Assembly (NCBI RefSeq): GCF_010093085.1
Contig: NZ_MSRC01000006.1
Coordinates: forward strand, 186,001 to 250,000
From: Bacillus sp. SKDU12
GTDB taxonomy: Bacteria; Bacillota; Bacilli; Bacillales; Bacillaceae
Direction: 5' to 3'
DNA length: 64,000 nucleotides
Shown: one piece after another, positions 25,274 to 34,044 of the stretch
Numbering within the stretch: position 1 is the stretch's first letter
How the letters are laid out: every line of letters starts with the position of its first letter
Notes under the pieces: generated by a model
What the model was told of the DNA's origin: nothing
What the model saw: the letters and a program-made list of their open reading frames with translations, nothing else
Database searches by the model: none
Made by a program: the position numbers and the translations under genes

Positions 25274-26389
25274 TTAAGCCCGTTCCTTTTCCTCTTTATT
25301 TAGATTAACCTGGAACGGATCGTTTTCATGCTTTTTCTTTACAACAACCATTTGGCCGGGGTATGCAAATTCCACACCTTCAGAGGCGAGAATTTCAATA
25401 ATTTTATAGTTGATATCCTCTCTCACAACAAGGTTTTCAGCCCATACCGTTGTTTTTGTATAAAAGTTGAAAAATAAATTGTAGTAGCTATCGGCAAACG
25501 CATCGAAGTTAACCATAATGAGATCATTATCAACACCCTCATGCTCCAAAAGCATGGTTCTAAGAGAACGAATGGAACGTTCCAGATTCTCAACCGGTGT
25601 AGCGTAGGATACATGGATGGAAAACGTAATCTGGCGTTTAGTCATTCTCGTCCAGTTTGTGATCGCTGCCATCGACAGCGTAGAGTTTGGCACCGTTACA
25701 AGCGCTCCCTGAGCTGTTCTGAATCTCGTGCTCCTGAAGGTAATATCTTCTACTGATCCGGTTACAGCTGACGTCTCCACCCAATCACCGATGGTAAACG
25801 GCTTTTCAGTAATAATAACAATGCCGCCGAAGAAGTTGCTGATGGTATCCTTTGCAGCAAGCGCAAAAGCAAGGCCCCCAAGACCTAGGCCTGCCACAAA
25901 TCCGTTGACATCATAATTGAATTCCTGAGCAATCACACTGACACTGAGCGCAATGATAATAAAACGAAGCAATTTGGATAAAAACGGGGCCAGGATGTCA
26001 TCCATGTCCAACTCGAAGCGCTGATTCACCTTATGGAAGATAAATGACGACGCTGCAGTCAAATTACAAAGCCCCCAGCATATGAGCGCAACGATCAGTG
26101 AGCGGTATATTTTGCTGATGACCGGCATTTGATCGTTTAAAAACGGGGAATACTGAATCGCTAAAAACAGCCCTAAAGCAACAAAAAACCATCTGGCCGG
26201 CTTTTCAAATGCAAGAACCACCTGTTTGAAAATTTCTGTTTTCCGCCGATTCGTTATATTAAATAGCAACCGAAAAAAATATCTTGTGAATAGCTTTCTG
26301 AGTATAAGAAACACCAGCAAAATTGCCAGGCTGATGCCGATTTGTATGATCTTATCAAGCGTAAAATATTGCTGCAAATAATCCGGCAT
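25274..26389 (-). CDS. yhdY: YhdY, mechanosensitive channel (MscS family)
   Basis: A 371-residue MscS-type channel. Four or five hydrophobic segments span residues 15-165. The pore helix and beta-domain follow, with the family pattern GLGGLAFALAAKDTISNFFGG near 175 and IGDWVE near 208. It should open under membrane tension to release solutes on osmotic downshock. A soluble C-terminal domain ends in a charged tail. Single gene upstream of srtN. Confidence 0.88.
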   Translation of the reverse strand: MPDYLQQYFTLDKIIQIGISLAILLVFLILRKLFTRYFFRLLFNITNRRKTEIFKQVVLAFEKPARWFFVALGLFLAIQYSPFLNDQMPVISKIYRSLIVALICWGLCNLTAASSFIFHKVNQRFELDMDDILAPFLSKLLRFIIIALSVSVIAQEFNYDVNGFVAGLGLGGLAFALAAKDTISNFFGGIVIITEKPFTIGDWVETSAVTGSVEDITFRSTRFRTAQGALVTVPNSTLSMAAITNWTRMTKRQITFSIHVSYATPVENLERSIRSLRTMLLEHEGVDNDLIMVNFDAFADSYYNLFFNFYTKTTVWAENLVVREDINYKIIEILASEGVEFAYPGQMVVVKKKHENDPFQVNLNKEEKERA

Positions 26390-26472
26390 GATGATCTCCC
26401 TTCTTAAATCAAATGTTTATTATACTAAAAGATTCGTAAAGATGCTCTTCTAAATGTCTTTTTACAGCACAA

Positions 26473-26494
26473 AACCCCGGCGGAACGCCGAGGT
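26473..26494 (-). terminator. Terminator of yhdX
   Basis: On the minus strand CCTCGGCG pairs with CGCCGGGG (one G-U) around TTC, then TTTTG, 40 nt past the yhdX stop. Confidence 0.7.
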
Positions 26495-26536
26495 CACTTT
26501 TCAAGTCAACTATTCAGCCAGATTCAATAGGGACAG

Positions 26537-26644
26537 TCACTTACTTTTTTTCGTTTGTGTCTGATCAAGGAGAGTTGCGTTTTGCATTTCAGTATCCGTT
26601 TCGGCTTTAATTCTTTCCTCCACTCTGATTCTCCCTTTTCCCAT
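26537..26644 (-). CDS. yhdX: YhdX, 35-residue protein
   Basis: A 35-codon frame starting MGKGRIRVEERIKAE and ending KKSK, with AGGAGG 7 nt before the ATG. Length and place match YhdX of B. subtilis. The peptide is highly charged and soluble, with no known domain. A terminator follows at 26473-26494, so it is its own transcription unit, divergent from yhdW. Confidence 0.75.
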   Translation of the reverse strand: MGKGRIRVEERIKAETDTEMQNATLLDQTQTKKSK

Positions 26645-26879
26645 GATCTCGCCTCCTTTTTTGCCATTATAAATGATCAGGATGTTTCGTTGATGTGTCG
26701 AAAGAACTAAATTTGCGGAGAAATATGTTTGGCTGCTCTGAATGTCTTTTTTTTCGTTATACGCCCTCCTTTAGCCCGGACCATTCCGATATGAAGCAAA
26801 AAATTCACCCGTTTGTATCGCCGCGCATTTATGGATTTGATACAATAACAGAAATGCCCATACGAGGAGCTGACTTAGC

Positions 26880-27611
26880 TTGTACACCATTGCCCATCGC
26901 GGAGCTTCAGGTTATGCTCCGGAAAATACGATCGCCGCATTTGATCTTGCGGCAGAAATGAATGCCGATATGATCGAACTGGATGTCCAGCTTACAAAAG
27001 ACAGACAGATTGTCGTGATACACGATGACAGGGTAGACCGAACAACAAATGGATCGGGTTTTGTTAAGGATTTTACATTGGAGGAATTGCAGAAGTTCGA
27101 TGCAGGCAGCTGGTACGGCCCTGCTTTTCAGGGAGAGCGTATACCAACCTTAAAAGCGGTGCTCAAACGCTATCACAAAAAAATTGGTCTTTTAATTGAA
27201 TTAAAAGGACATCCATCTCAAGTCGGAATTGAAGAAGAAGTAGGACAGCTGTTAGGGCAATTTTCTTTTTCTATCCACAATATTGTCCAATCCTTTCAAT
27301 TCCGTACCGTCCAAAGGTTCCGCGAGCTTTATCCATCGATTCCGACAGCTGTCATTACAAGGCCTAACTTTGGCATGCTGTCCAGAAATCAGCTGAAGGC
27401 CTGCCAATCTATTGCAAACTATGTCAATATCAAATACACACGTCTCAACCGGCTGATGATCGCTTCCGCCCATAAAAACAACCTAAAAGTGTTTGCATGG
27501 ACTGTCAAGAACCAAAAGACAGCAGCAAAATTACAAGCTATGGGCGTGGACGGCATTGTAACAGATTACCCGGATTTCATCAAAAAGGATGGCAAACATG
27601 AAAATATATAG
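26880..27611 (+). CDS. yhdW: YhdW, glycerophosphodiester phosphodiesterase
   Basis: A 243-residue GDPD enzyme that hydrolyses glycerophosphodiesters to glycerol-3-phosphate and an alcohol. The catalytic His pair and metal ligands are seen: AHRGASGYAPENT near residue 5, ELDVQLTKD near 34 and VIHDD near 47, with the late AWTVKN near 197. No signal peptide, so it is cytoplasmic. Start is TTG at 26880, with AGGAG 10 nt upstream. It overlaps yhdV by 14 bp. Confidence 0.88.
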   Translation: MYTIAHRGASGYAPENTIAAFDLAAEMNADMIELDVQLTKDRQIVVIHDDRVDRTTNGSGFVKDFTLEELQKFDAGSWYGPAFQGERIPTLKAVLKRYHKKIGLLIELKGHPSQVGIEEEVGQLLGQFSFSIHNIVQSFQFRTVQRFRELYPSIPTAVITRPNFGMLSRNQLKACQSIANYVNIKYTRLNRLMIASAHKNNLKVFAWTVKNQKTAAKLQAMGVDGIVTDYPDFIKKDGKHENI

Positions 27612-27993
27612 CGCTGTTTTTGTCGGAGGTGCGCTTGGCGCCTGCCTCCGATATGCATTCAACATATGGATACACTCCGGACAATTTCCAGCAGCAACTT
27701 GGCTGGAAAACGCAACTGGCAGCCTTTTATTAGGAAGTCTGACCGGTTTTTTTATGATTAGGGCAAAACGGCCTCTGCTGTCGGCTTGTTTAGGCACAGG
27801 GTTTTGCGGCGGCTTTACAACAATGTCCACATTTTCTAAAGAAACAGTGATGCTTTTGCAAGCGCAACCCTCACTGGCTGTTTTGTATATGGCAGTTTCA
27901 TTGTTATCAGGAATCGTCCTTGCGCTGAGCGGTGTATTGGCTGGACGGCGTATAGCAGGCAGCAAACAAAGAAAGGGGCTTCAAGAACGATGA
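27598..27993 (+). CDS. yhdV: FluC fluoride channel subunit YhdV
   Basis: A 131-residue four-helix Fluc/CrcB protein. [11 protein letters not shown] near residue 9 and [17 protein letters not shown] near 70 carry the conserved Asn-to-Phe/Thr-Ser pore region of fluoride channels. Paired with YhdU it should form an inverted dual-topology heterodimer that exports fluoride. The ATG at 27598 gives the usual length; it lies inside the end of yhdW, so translation is coupled. Confidence 0.9.
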   Translation: MKIYSAVFVGGALGACLRYAFNIWIHSGQFPAATWLENATGSLLLGSLTGFFMIRAKRPLLSACLGTGFCGGFTTMSTFSKETVMLLQAQPSLAVLYMAVSLLSGIVLALSGVLAGRRIAGSKQRKGLQER

Positions 27994-28346
27994 CACTAGC
28001 AGGTATCTTCATAGCAGGCGGACTTGGTGCGATGCTGCGCTTCTGGCTCGGCAATCTCATAACCGCCAAAATTAAAGGTCCCAGCCTGCCCATCGGCATT
28101 GTATTAGTCAATATTATCGGAGCGCTCGGACTTGGGATATTTACTGGGCTGCACATTACAAATGCTTCGGCCTCCCTCATCATCGGCACGGGATTTTTCG
28201 GCGCCTTTACGACCTTTTCCACCTTCAGCGTTGAAAGTGTTCAGCTCCTGCTGGCCAAACGCGTAATGGAAAGCATCCTGTACATCGCCCTGACGCTTTG
28301 CGGGTCACTTTTGGCGTTTTGGTGCGGCTGGATAATCGCAACATAA
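27990..28346 (+). CDS. yhdU: FluC fluoride channel subunit YhdU
   Basis: A 118-residue Fluc/CrcB protein with the same core ([13 protein letters not shown] near residue 9, [17 protein letters not shown] near 67). It overlaps the yhdV stop by 4 bp. Two non-identical subunits from one operon is the usual arrangement in Bacillus. No fluoride (crcB) riboswitch was recognised upstream of the operon. Confidence 0.9.
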   Translation: MTLAGIFIAGGLGAMLRFWLGNLITAKIKGPSLPIGIVLVNIIGALGLGIFTGLHITNASASLIIGTGFFGAFTTFSTFSVESVQLLLAKRVMESILYIALTLCGSLLAFWCGWIIAT

Positions 28347-28348
28347 AA

Positions 28349-28377
28349 AACCTTGAGCTTATTTTTCGCTCAAGGTT
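28349..28377. terminator. Bidirectional terminator yhdU/yhdT
   Basis: AACCTTGAGC and its complement around 9 nt between convergent genes. Confidence 0.85.
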
Positions 28378-29744
28378 GCACTGTTCAGCATCACAGGTTC
28401 GGGCATCGGCAGCGCGCGGTGTGCCGTAATCCCGGTTGTGCTGCCGGCTACTTCTTTTATATCGATTTGCTTGATTAATCGGCCGTCCATTTTTAGCACC
28501 TTTATCGTATACGAACCAATGCGGATGGACGCCCCAGCCTCAATATCGATGTTTTCTTTCAATATCAGTCCGCCGATCGTATCGACGTCCTCTTGGATCG
28601 ATGCTCCCAGAAGACTGTTCACCTGATCGATACGCACCTTTCCATCCATCACATAATGACGGTCGCCCAGCTTTTGGATCAGCGGCTGTTCGTCTTCATC
28701 AAATTCATCTCTGATCTCGCCGACAATTTCCTCAAGAATATCCTCTGTCGTCACAAGCCCTGAGGTTCCTCCGTATTCATCAGACAATATGGCCATATGA
28801 ATGCGTTCACGCTGCATTTTGATTAGCAAATCATGAACCGGGATGGTTTCAATCACTTCGATGACAGGCCTCACGTACGGGTGTATTGTCATCTTCATGC
28901 GTTCCTCTTCTGTCATAAACAGCAAATCAGAAAACAAATGCTTCGTATTCACCAATCCGATGACACTGTCTTTGTCCCCGTCTGTGACAGGCCAGCGCGT
29001 GTATTTCTCCTTCAACATGACTTCAAGCATCTCTGCTATCGTCATCTCTGTTGACACAGCTGCCATTTCCTTGCGCGGGATCATAATTTCTTTGGCGATC
29101 CGATTATCAAATTCAAAAATCTTATTCACATATTTATATTCAGACGGATTAATCTCTCCGTTTTTTAAACTCTCAGACAACAGCATTCTAAGTTCTTCCT
29201 CAGAATGGGAACCGTCATGTTCTGACGCTGGCTTTAACCCAAACATGCCGCATAAAAGCCGCGCCGATCCATTGAGGATCCAAATAAACGGAAACAGGAG
29301 CAAATAGAATAAACGTAATGGACCCGCTATCAGCAAGGTCAGCTGCTCTGCCTTTTGAATCGCGACCGTTTTCGGGGCCAGCTCCCCCACAACAACGTGC
29401 AGGAACGTGATCATGGCGTACGCCACTGCAAAAGAGACTCCATGAGAAACTGATTCCGGCAGATCGAGCGGTTCAAGCAATGGATGCAGCATCCGTTCAA
29501 ATGCCGGCTCTCCCAGCACACCGAGTCCGATCGATGTCAATGTGATGCCTAGCTGGGATGCGGATAAATATTCATCCAAATCTGTAATGACACGCTTTGC
29601 GAGTATCGCCCGTTTGTTTCCTTCTGTTATAAGCTGATCAATTCTGGATCTCCTTACTCTAACAATTGCAAACTCACTTGCAACGAAAAACGCGGTTAAA
29701 GCAATGAGCACGCCAATTAAAATCAGACTGTCAATATCGTCCAT
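28359..29744 (-). CDS. yhdT: YhdT, CNNM/CorC-type membrane protein
   Basis: A 461-residue CNNM-family protein. An N-terminal DUF21 domain with three or four helices (residues 1-165) is followed by a CBS pair (about 205-330) and a CorC_HlyC domain (from about 345). The start of the mature sequence is nearly identical in pattern to YhdP (31884), its paralogue and a Mg2+ exporter in B. subtilis, so YhdT probably also moves divalent cations. Its message begins with an unusual leader: a short upstream ORF and a hairpin between the ribosome site and the ATG. Confidence 0.88.
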   Translation of the reverse strand: MDDIDSLILIGVLIALTAFFVASEFAIVRVRRSRIDQLITEGNKRAILAKRVITDLDEYLSASQLGITLTSIGLGVLGEPAFERMLHPLLEPLDLPESVSHGVSFAVAYAMITFLHVVVGELAPKTVAIQKAEQLTLLIAGPLRLFYLLLFPFIWILNGSARLLCGMFGLKPASEHDGSHSEEELRMLLSESLKNGEINPSEYKYVNKIFEFDNRIAKEIMIPRKEMAAVSTEMTIAEMLEVMLKEKYTRWPVTDGDKDSVIGLVNTKHLFSDLLFMTEEERMKMTIHPYVRPVIEVIETIPVHDLLIKMQRERIHMAILSDEYGGTSGLVTTEDILEEIVGEIRDEFDEDEQPLIQKLGDRHYVMDGKVRIDQVNSLLGASIQEDVDTIGGLILKENIDIEAGASIRIGSYTIKVLKMDGRLIKQIDIKEVAGSTTGITAHRALPMPEPVMLNSATLSEK

Positions 29745-29748
29745 TTAA

Positions 29749-29785
29749 CCTTATCCCCTCATCGAAGGATAAGGAGTCACCTCCT
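29749..29785 (-). promoter_or_regulatory. Hairpin between Shine-Dalgarno and start codon of yhdT
   Basis: AGGAGG (29785-29780) is followed by an 8-bp stem, CCTTATCC (29774-29767) with GGATAAGG (29756-29749), and the ATG at 29744. Linear distance from GGAGG to ATG is 35 nt; without the hairpin it is 9 nt. AGGAG can instead pair with CTCCT (29776-29772) around GTGA, hiding the ribosome site. Confidence 0.6.
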
Positions 29786-29832
29786 GATATAATCATTTTT
29801 CCTTAACATTGAGGTACGCGGTGTATTGTTGC

Positions 29833-29856
29833 CTAATAAGCAGAGGGCCCCATCAT
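29833..29856 (-). CDS. Possible leader peptide of yhdT
   Basis: TTGGAGG is followed by two adjacent ATGs and the frame MMGPSAY then a stop, about 90 nt upstream of yhdT. Spacing (4 or 7 nt) is good, better than for many real genes. A TACCTC stretch downstream (29811-29816) could mask this ribosome site. It may be a regulatory upstream ORF. No similar protein is known to me. Confidence 0.35.
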   Translation of the reverse strand: MMGPSAY

Positions 29857-29878
29857 ACCACCTCCAAGTCAAAGTTTG

Positions 29879-29884
29879 ATTATA
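29879..29884 (-). promoter_or_regulatory. Probable -10 box of yhdT
   Basis: TATAAT in AT-rich DNA; the -35 is weak (TTGTGT, 19-nt spacing). It would start a leader of about 128 nt that contains the upstream ORF and the hairpin. This accounts for most of the gene-free stretch 29745-30055; nothing else was recognised there. Confidence 0.4.
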
Positions 29885-30055
29885 AATTGTATATTTTATT
29901 GTAACACAACTCATTCCAAAAATGATTCTTAATTTTTAGACTTTAATGAAGAGGCAGCTTTTGCTTACAGGCGCACAGCCTGTCAATTTTGTTGTTTGGA
30001 AGAGAAGAATTTCAAAAAAAAGAAAACGGCGTTCAAAGCCGTTTTCTTTGCTTTC

Positions 30056-31237
30056 CTACACAAAATCTTTATATAAAGATACAAAAATATCCCGTGAGTT
30101 TTTAATCTGCTCGATCGGCACACTGAAGGATAACCGGAAATGTCCTTTCACTCCAAAACCGCTGCTTGGCACGATTAACAGTTTATATTTTTGGGCGGCA
30201 TGCACGCAAAAAGCGACTTCATCTTCTATCGGTGATTTCGGAAAAACGAAGAAACCGCCCTTCGGCATTTCAAATTCAAAACCGGCTTCGTTTAAAATGC
30301 CGACCATGATATCCCTGCGCTCTTTATACGCGCTTGCATCTATTCTTACATCATCCATCCTTGCCACAGCCCGCTGCATCATGACAGGCGCATTCACAAA
30401 TCCAAGCGTTCGATTACAATACACAAAAGCGTTGATCAAAAGTTCAGCATCCGGAACCCGGCTGTCCAAACCGATATATCCGAGCCGCTCCCCGGCTATA
30501 CCGAGATCTTTACTGAATGAACTCGCCAAAATCACACGATGATACGATTGAAACGGATTTGCCAATTCCTCATCATAGATTAATTGACTGTACGGCTCAT
30601 CAAACAGCACATAAATCGCCTGGCCGCTCTTCTCTTCTATTTCTTTTAATAAATCGCCTAACTCATCTATATTTTTCTGGCTGAGAACAGTGCCTGTCGG
30701 GTTATGAGGTGTATTAAGAATCAGCCCTTTCGTCTTTGAAGTGATCGATTGCCTTACCGCTTCAATATCGATCTCGAACTTAGACGTCAACGGACAGCTC
30801 ACAGCCTTTCCCCCATAGTTCTCAATATACAATTTATACTCGGCAAAATAAGGTGCGAGAATAATCACCTCTTCTCCCGTGTTTACGATACTTTTTAACG
30901 CGACATTCAAAGCGCCGCCCGCGCCCACCGTCATGACGACGCGTTCCGCCGAGAACTCCGCTTCAAAACGGGAGGCCAGAAATTGCGCGACTTTTTCTCT
31001 CGCTGCCGGCAGTCCTTGGTTTTGTATGTATCCGTGATTGCCTTTTTCAGCTTCCTCTATTAACGCTCTCTTAAAAGCTTCAGGCGGTTCAACAATCGGG
31101 TTGCCTAATGAAAAATCAAACACCTGGTCATCTCCGAACTCTTTTTTCAGCCTTGCGCCTTCATCAAACAGCTTCCGAATCCATGATCCTTTATGTAAGT
31201 TTGCTTCAATTTCCCGGGATACCCCAGCCAAATTCAT
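30056..31237 (-). CDS. yhdR: YhdR, class I/II aminotransferase (aspartate aminotransferase-like)
   Basis: A 393-residue fold-type I PLP aminotransferase. [12 protein letters not shown] near residue 168, the PLP lysine in [17 protein letters not shown] near 240 and the C-terminal RLSFSVP arginine near 370 are present. Amino donor and acceptor are not clear; similarity is to aspartate aminotransferases. The ATG at 31237 has GGAAGGGACAG upstream; an in-frame GTG/ATG at 31252 lacks a site. Confidence 0.85.
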   Translation of the reverse strand: MNLAGVSREIEANLHKGSWIRKLFDEGARLKKEFGDDQVFDFSLGNPIVEPPEAFKRALIEEAEKGNHGYIQNQGLPAAREKVAQFLASRFEAEFSAERVVMTVGAGGALNVALKSIVNTGEEVIILAPYFAEYKLYIENYGGKAVSCPLTSKFEIDIEAVRQSITSKTKGLILNTPHNPTGTVLSQKNIDELGDLLKEIEEKSGQAIYVLFDEPYSQLIYDEELANPFQSYHRVILASSFSKDLGIAGERLGYIGLDSRVPDAELLINAFVYCNRTLGFVNAPVMMQRAVARMDDVRIDASAYKERRDIMVGILNEAGFEFEMPKGGFFVFPKSPIEDEVAFCVHAAQKYKLLIVPSSGFGVKGHFRLSFSVPIEQIKNSRDIFVSLYKDFV

Positions 31238-31391
31238 CTGTCCCTTCCGCATATAAAAGTGAGAAAATTCTATCTTCCTATGTTACTTCAATTTGATGAT
31301 GAATTCCACCACTTCCAGTTCCCGTTAAAAAAACAATAAACTTGTGCAAGATGCCGTTCATATATTAAACTATTCTCATAACTATAACGTG

Positions 31392-31823
31392 ATGGTTGGG
31401 AGGGATATAGATGGGGCTGAGACTTATCGCATCAGTGAACTAGCGGCACTTGCCGGAGTAACGAAACGAACAGTTGATTATTATACGAATATCGGCCTGC
31501 TTACGCCGGCCAGATCCTGTTCAAATTATCGTTACTATGATAAAAATGCACTTAATCGGCTTATATTTATTGTAGATTGCAAGAAGCAGCGATTGGCCCT
31601 GTCCGATATTAAAGATCGACTGGAGAACCAGTTTCCCTCTTCAGCTAAACGTGATGATGAAATTGGAAATCTGGCATTAGAAATTGATCATATGAATCAA
31701 AACATCTCCGGAATCTTGAATCGGTTTGAACGGCTGAAGCCCGAGGAGCGTGACAAGCTGAAAAGCAAGCTCCCGCCCGAAAAGCTCGCCGTGTTCCAAT
31801 CATTTATGCTGCTGTTAAGTTAA
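31392..31823 (+). CDS. cueR: CueR/YhdQ, MerR-family regulator
   Basis: A 143-residue MerR-type regulator. The winged helix ISELAALAGVTKRTVDYYTNIGLL lies at about residues 14-37, with a dimerisation coiled coil at 75-125. B. subtilis YhdQ was linked to copper (copZA), but the usual C-terminal Cys-x7-Cys metal loop is missing; only Cys in RSCSNYR and VDCKKQR occur, so the signal is uncertain. The start is unclear: the ATG at 31392 has no ribosome site, while GGGAGG further down fits no in-frame start codon. Confidence 0.7.
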   Translation: MVGRDIDGAETYRISELAALAGVTKRTVDYYTNIGLLTPARSCSNYRYYDKNALNRLIFIVDCKKQRLALSDIKDRLENQFPSSAKRDDEIGNLALEIDHMNQNISGILNRFERLKPEERDKLKSKLPPEKLAVFQSFMLLLS

Positions 31824-31839
31824 AACCATTTTATCTAAC

Positions 31840-31886
31840 AGGAGGTGTTACCTTCATTCTCATTGCTAGAATGAAGGTTCTAATTG
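31840..31886 (+). promoter_or_regulatory. Hairpin between Shine-Dalgarno and start codon of yhdP
   Basis: AGGAGGTG (31840-31847) is followed by an 11-bp perfect stem, ACCTTCATTCT (31850-31860) with AGAATGAAGGT (31868-31878), and the TTG start at 31884. Linear distance from GGAGG is 38 nt; without the hairpin it is 9 nt. GGAGGT can instead pair with ACCTTC, hiding the ribosome site. Confidence 0.65.
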
Positions 31887-33218
31887 GACATAGTGAATTT
31901 GATTTTAGTTGCTGTTTTAATCGCCCTGACGGCATTTTTCGTGGCATCTGAATTTGCCATTATCAGAATCAGAGGCTCACGGATTGATCAGCTGATCGCG
32001 GAAGGACATAAAGCAGCAATAGGTGTTAAAAAAGTGACCACGCATCTTGATGAATATTTGTCTGCGTGTCAGCTCGGAATTACATTGACTTCCATCGGAT
32101 TAGGGGTTTTAGGTGAATCAACGATTGAAAGGTTGCTTCACCCGCTTTTCGTAAAACTGAATGTTCCGGGTTCCCTTTCACATGTGATATCGTTTATTTT
32201 TGCGTATGCGGTTATTACGTTCCTGCACGTTGTTGTCGGGGAACTTGCCCCTAAGACAGTCGCCATCCAAAAGGCGGAATCAGTGTCTATGCTGTTTGCG
32301 AAACCGTTGATTTGGTTTTACCGCATTATGTTCCCATTCATTTGGCTTTTGAACAATTCCGCACGATTATTGACTAAAGCATTTGGCTTGGAGACTGTTT
32401 CAGAAAATGAACTGGCTCACTCTGAAGAAGAGCTGCGAATCATTTTGTCTGAAAGCTATAAAAGCGGTGAAATTAACCAGTCAGAGTTTAAATATGTAAA
32501 TAAAATCTTTGAATTTGATGACAGGCTCGCGAAAGAAATTATGATTCCGCGGACTGAAATTGTCAGCCTACCGCATGATATTAAGATTTCTGAAATGATG
32601 GAGATCATTCAGACTGAAAAATATACCCGCTACCCTGTGGAAGAGGGCGATAAAGATAACATTATCGGGGTTATTAATATTAAAGAAGTGCTGACCGCCT
32701 GCATGAGCGGTGAGGTATCCGTAGATTCCACCATTTCTGAATTTATCAACCCGATCATTCATGTCATTGAATCTGCGCCGATTCAAGACCTGCTTGTCAA
32801 AATGCAAAAAGACAGGGTTCACATCGCCATCCTGTCTGACGAATACGGCGGGACTGCCGGGCTCGTGACGGTTGAAGATATTATTGAAGAAATCGTCGGC
32901 GAAATCCGTGATGAGTTTGATATTGATGAAATTAACGAGATCCGAAAAATCGGCGAAGGCCATTATATTCTTGACGGAAAAGTGTTAATTGATCAAGTAA
33001 ACGACCTGCTCGGCATTCATTTAGAGAACGAAGAAGTCGATACAATTGGCGGCTGGTTCCTTACTCAAAAATATGATGTTGAAAAAGATGATTCTATCAT
33101 TGAAGAAGGCTGCGAATTTATCATTAACGAAATCGACGGCCACCATGTCGCTTATATCGAAGTGAAAAAGCTTCAAGAAGAAGAACTTGTGGAAACAGCT
33201 GAACAGCAGGAAGCATAA
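31884..33218 (+). CDS. yhdP: YhdP (MpfA), CNNM/CorC-family Mg2+ exporter
   Basis: A 444-residue CNNM protein: DUF21 membrane domain (residues 1-165), CBS pair (about 205-330) and CorC_HlyC domain (from about 345). In B. subtilis MpfA protects against excess Mg2+. The conserved [11 protein letters not shown] linker near 215 and [14 protein letters not shown] near 310 match paralogue YhdT. The start is TTG at 31884; an ATG at 31871 is out of frame. Distance from cueR is 60 nt and no clear promoter lies between, so it may be read from the cueR promoter. Confidence 0.88.
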   Translation: MDIVNLILVAVLIALTAFFVASEFAIIRIRGSRIDQLIAEGHKAAIGVKKVTTHLDEYLSACQLGITLTSIGLGVLGESTIERLLHPLFVKLNVPGSLSHVISFIFAYAVITFLHVVVGELAPKTVAIQKAESVSMLFAKPLIWFYRIMFPFIWLLNNSARLLTKAFGLETVSENELAHSEEELRIILSESYKSGEINQSEFKYVNKIFEFDDRLAKEIMIPRTEIVSLPHDIKISEMMEIIQTEKYTRYPVEEGDKDNIIGVINIKEVLTACMSGEVSVDSTISEFINPIIHVIESAPIQDLLVKMQKDRVHIAILSDEYGGTAGLVTVEDIIEEIVGEIRDEFDIDEINEIRKIGEGHYILDGKVLIDQVNDLLGIHLENEEVDTIGGWFLTQKYDVEKDDSIIEEGCEFIINEIDGHHVAYIEVKKLQEEELVETAEQQEA

Positions 33219-33220
33219 TA

Positions 33221-33250
33221 AAAAAGCACCTTGTGAAAGGTGCTTTTTTT
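33221..33250. terminator. Terminator of yhdP
   Basis: AAAAAGCACCTT pairs with AAGGTGCTTTTT around 4 nt, then T-run. Confidence 0.85.
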
Positions 33251-33312
33251 ACATATATTTTTCTCAGTTTCATGGAATGTGAGGAAAACAAAACATTCAA
33301 AACCACTACATC

Positions 33313-33912
33313 TTATAGCTGTTCTAGTTTATCCTCTAATTCTTTAATTCGCTGATTCAAAACCTCTGTCATAGCTGCAAGTCTTTCCTTTGGCGGCAGG
33401 TGGGCAAAATCAGCCTGCTGAATCGGATCACCGATAATAAGCTTCATTTTCCCTTTTTTGAACAATTCTTTTCCTCTTGATGGCCCTTTATATGCAGCGG
33501 GAACGAGCGGCGCTTTCCCCATTTGCGCAATCGTCACCGCACCCCTTTTCAAAGGCACGTCCTCAGAGGTTCTTGTTCCGCTTGGGAAGATACCGACGAT
33601 TTCGCCTTCTTTCAGCAGCTTAATCGGTGTTTTAATACTGCTTGGCCCGGGATTTTCCCGATCAACCGGAAAGGCATGAATTTTCTTCAGAAATGAACCG
33701 ATCCATTTATTTTGAAAAAGCTCTTTTTTCGCCATGTAGTGTATTTGATAAGGAAGAATCCCGACTCCGAGTGTGATCACATCAACCCAGCCGGAATGTG
33801 TACACGCGATGACAAAACCTGAATCGGCCGGAAGGTTTTCTTTGTTATACACCTTCACTCCTCCGCGAAGAGAAAGAAGAACTTTTAAAGCATTTGCACA
33901 AAACTTATACAT
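33313..33912 (-). CDS. plsC: PlsC (YhdO), 1-acylglycerol-3-phosphate acyltransferase
   Basis: A 199-residue acyltransferase that adds the second acyl chain to lysophosphatidic acid, making phosphatidic acid at the membrane. The HX4D motif is HSGWVD near residue 36, and the substrate motif FPSGTRTSED near 110 replaces the more common FPEGTRS. Near 130, APLVPAAYKGPS corresponds to motif IV. Single gene with its own upstream region, convergent with yhdP. Confidence 0.9.
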   Translation of the reverse strand: MYKFCANALKVLLSLRGGVKVYNKENLPADSGFVIACTHSGWVDVITLGVGILPYQIHYMAKKELFQNKWIGSFLKKIHAFPVDRENPGPSSIKTPIKLLKEGEIVGIFPSGTRTSEDVPLKRGAVTIAQMGKAPLVPAAYKGPSRGKELFKKGKMKLIIGDPIQQADFAHLPPKERLAAMTEVLNQRIKELEDKLEQL

Positions 33913-34017
33913 ATCGCACTTCCTTTGTCATAATCAATGATTCTTTCTGTACTTATTATAACAATATTTTTTATTACCTGGTACTAATTTTTAAGATTTC
34001 TCCGTTAAAGACGCTAA

Positions 34018-34043
34018 AAAGCTGAGGGTTGGCCCTCAGCTTT
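34018..34043 (-). terminator. Terminator of yhdN
   Basis: AAAGCTGAGGG and its complement around 4 nt, just beyond the yhdN stop, with T-run on the minus strand. Confidence 0.85.
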
Positions 34044-34044
34044 G

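Noticed and set aside
26645..26879. A fluoride (crcB) riboswitch ahead of the yhdWVU operon
   Set aside because: I looked for the conserved pseudoknot core upstream of yhdW and between the genes and did not see it; the channel genes start inside preceding coding sequence.
26695..26961. An 88-codon frame overlapping the start of yhdW
   Set aside because: It is out of frame with the clear GDPD enzyme, lacks a ribosome site and covers the promoter region.
29786..29872. A known metal riboswitch (M-box or yybP-ykoY) in the yhdT leader
   Set aside because: The leader is short and lacks the conserved core of either class that I know; the simple hairpin and upstream ORF explain its sequence better.
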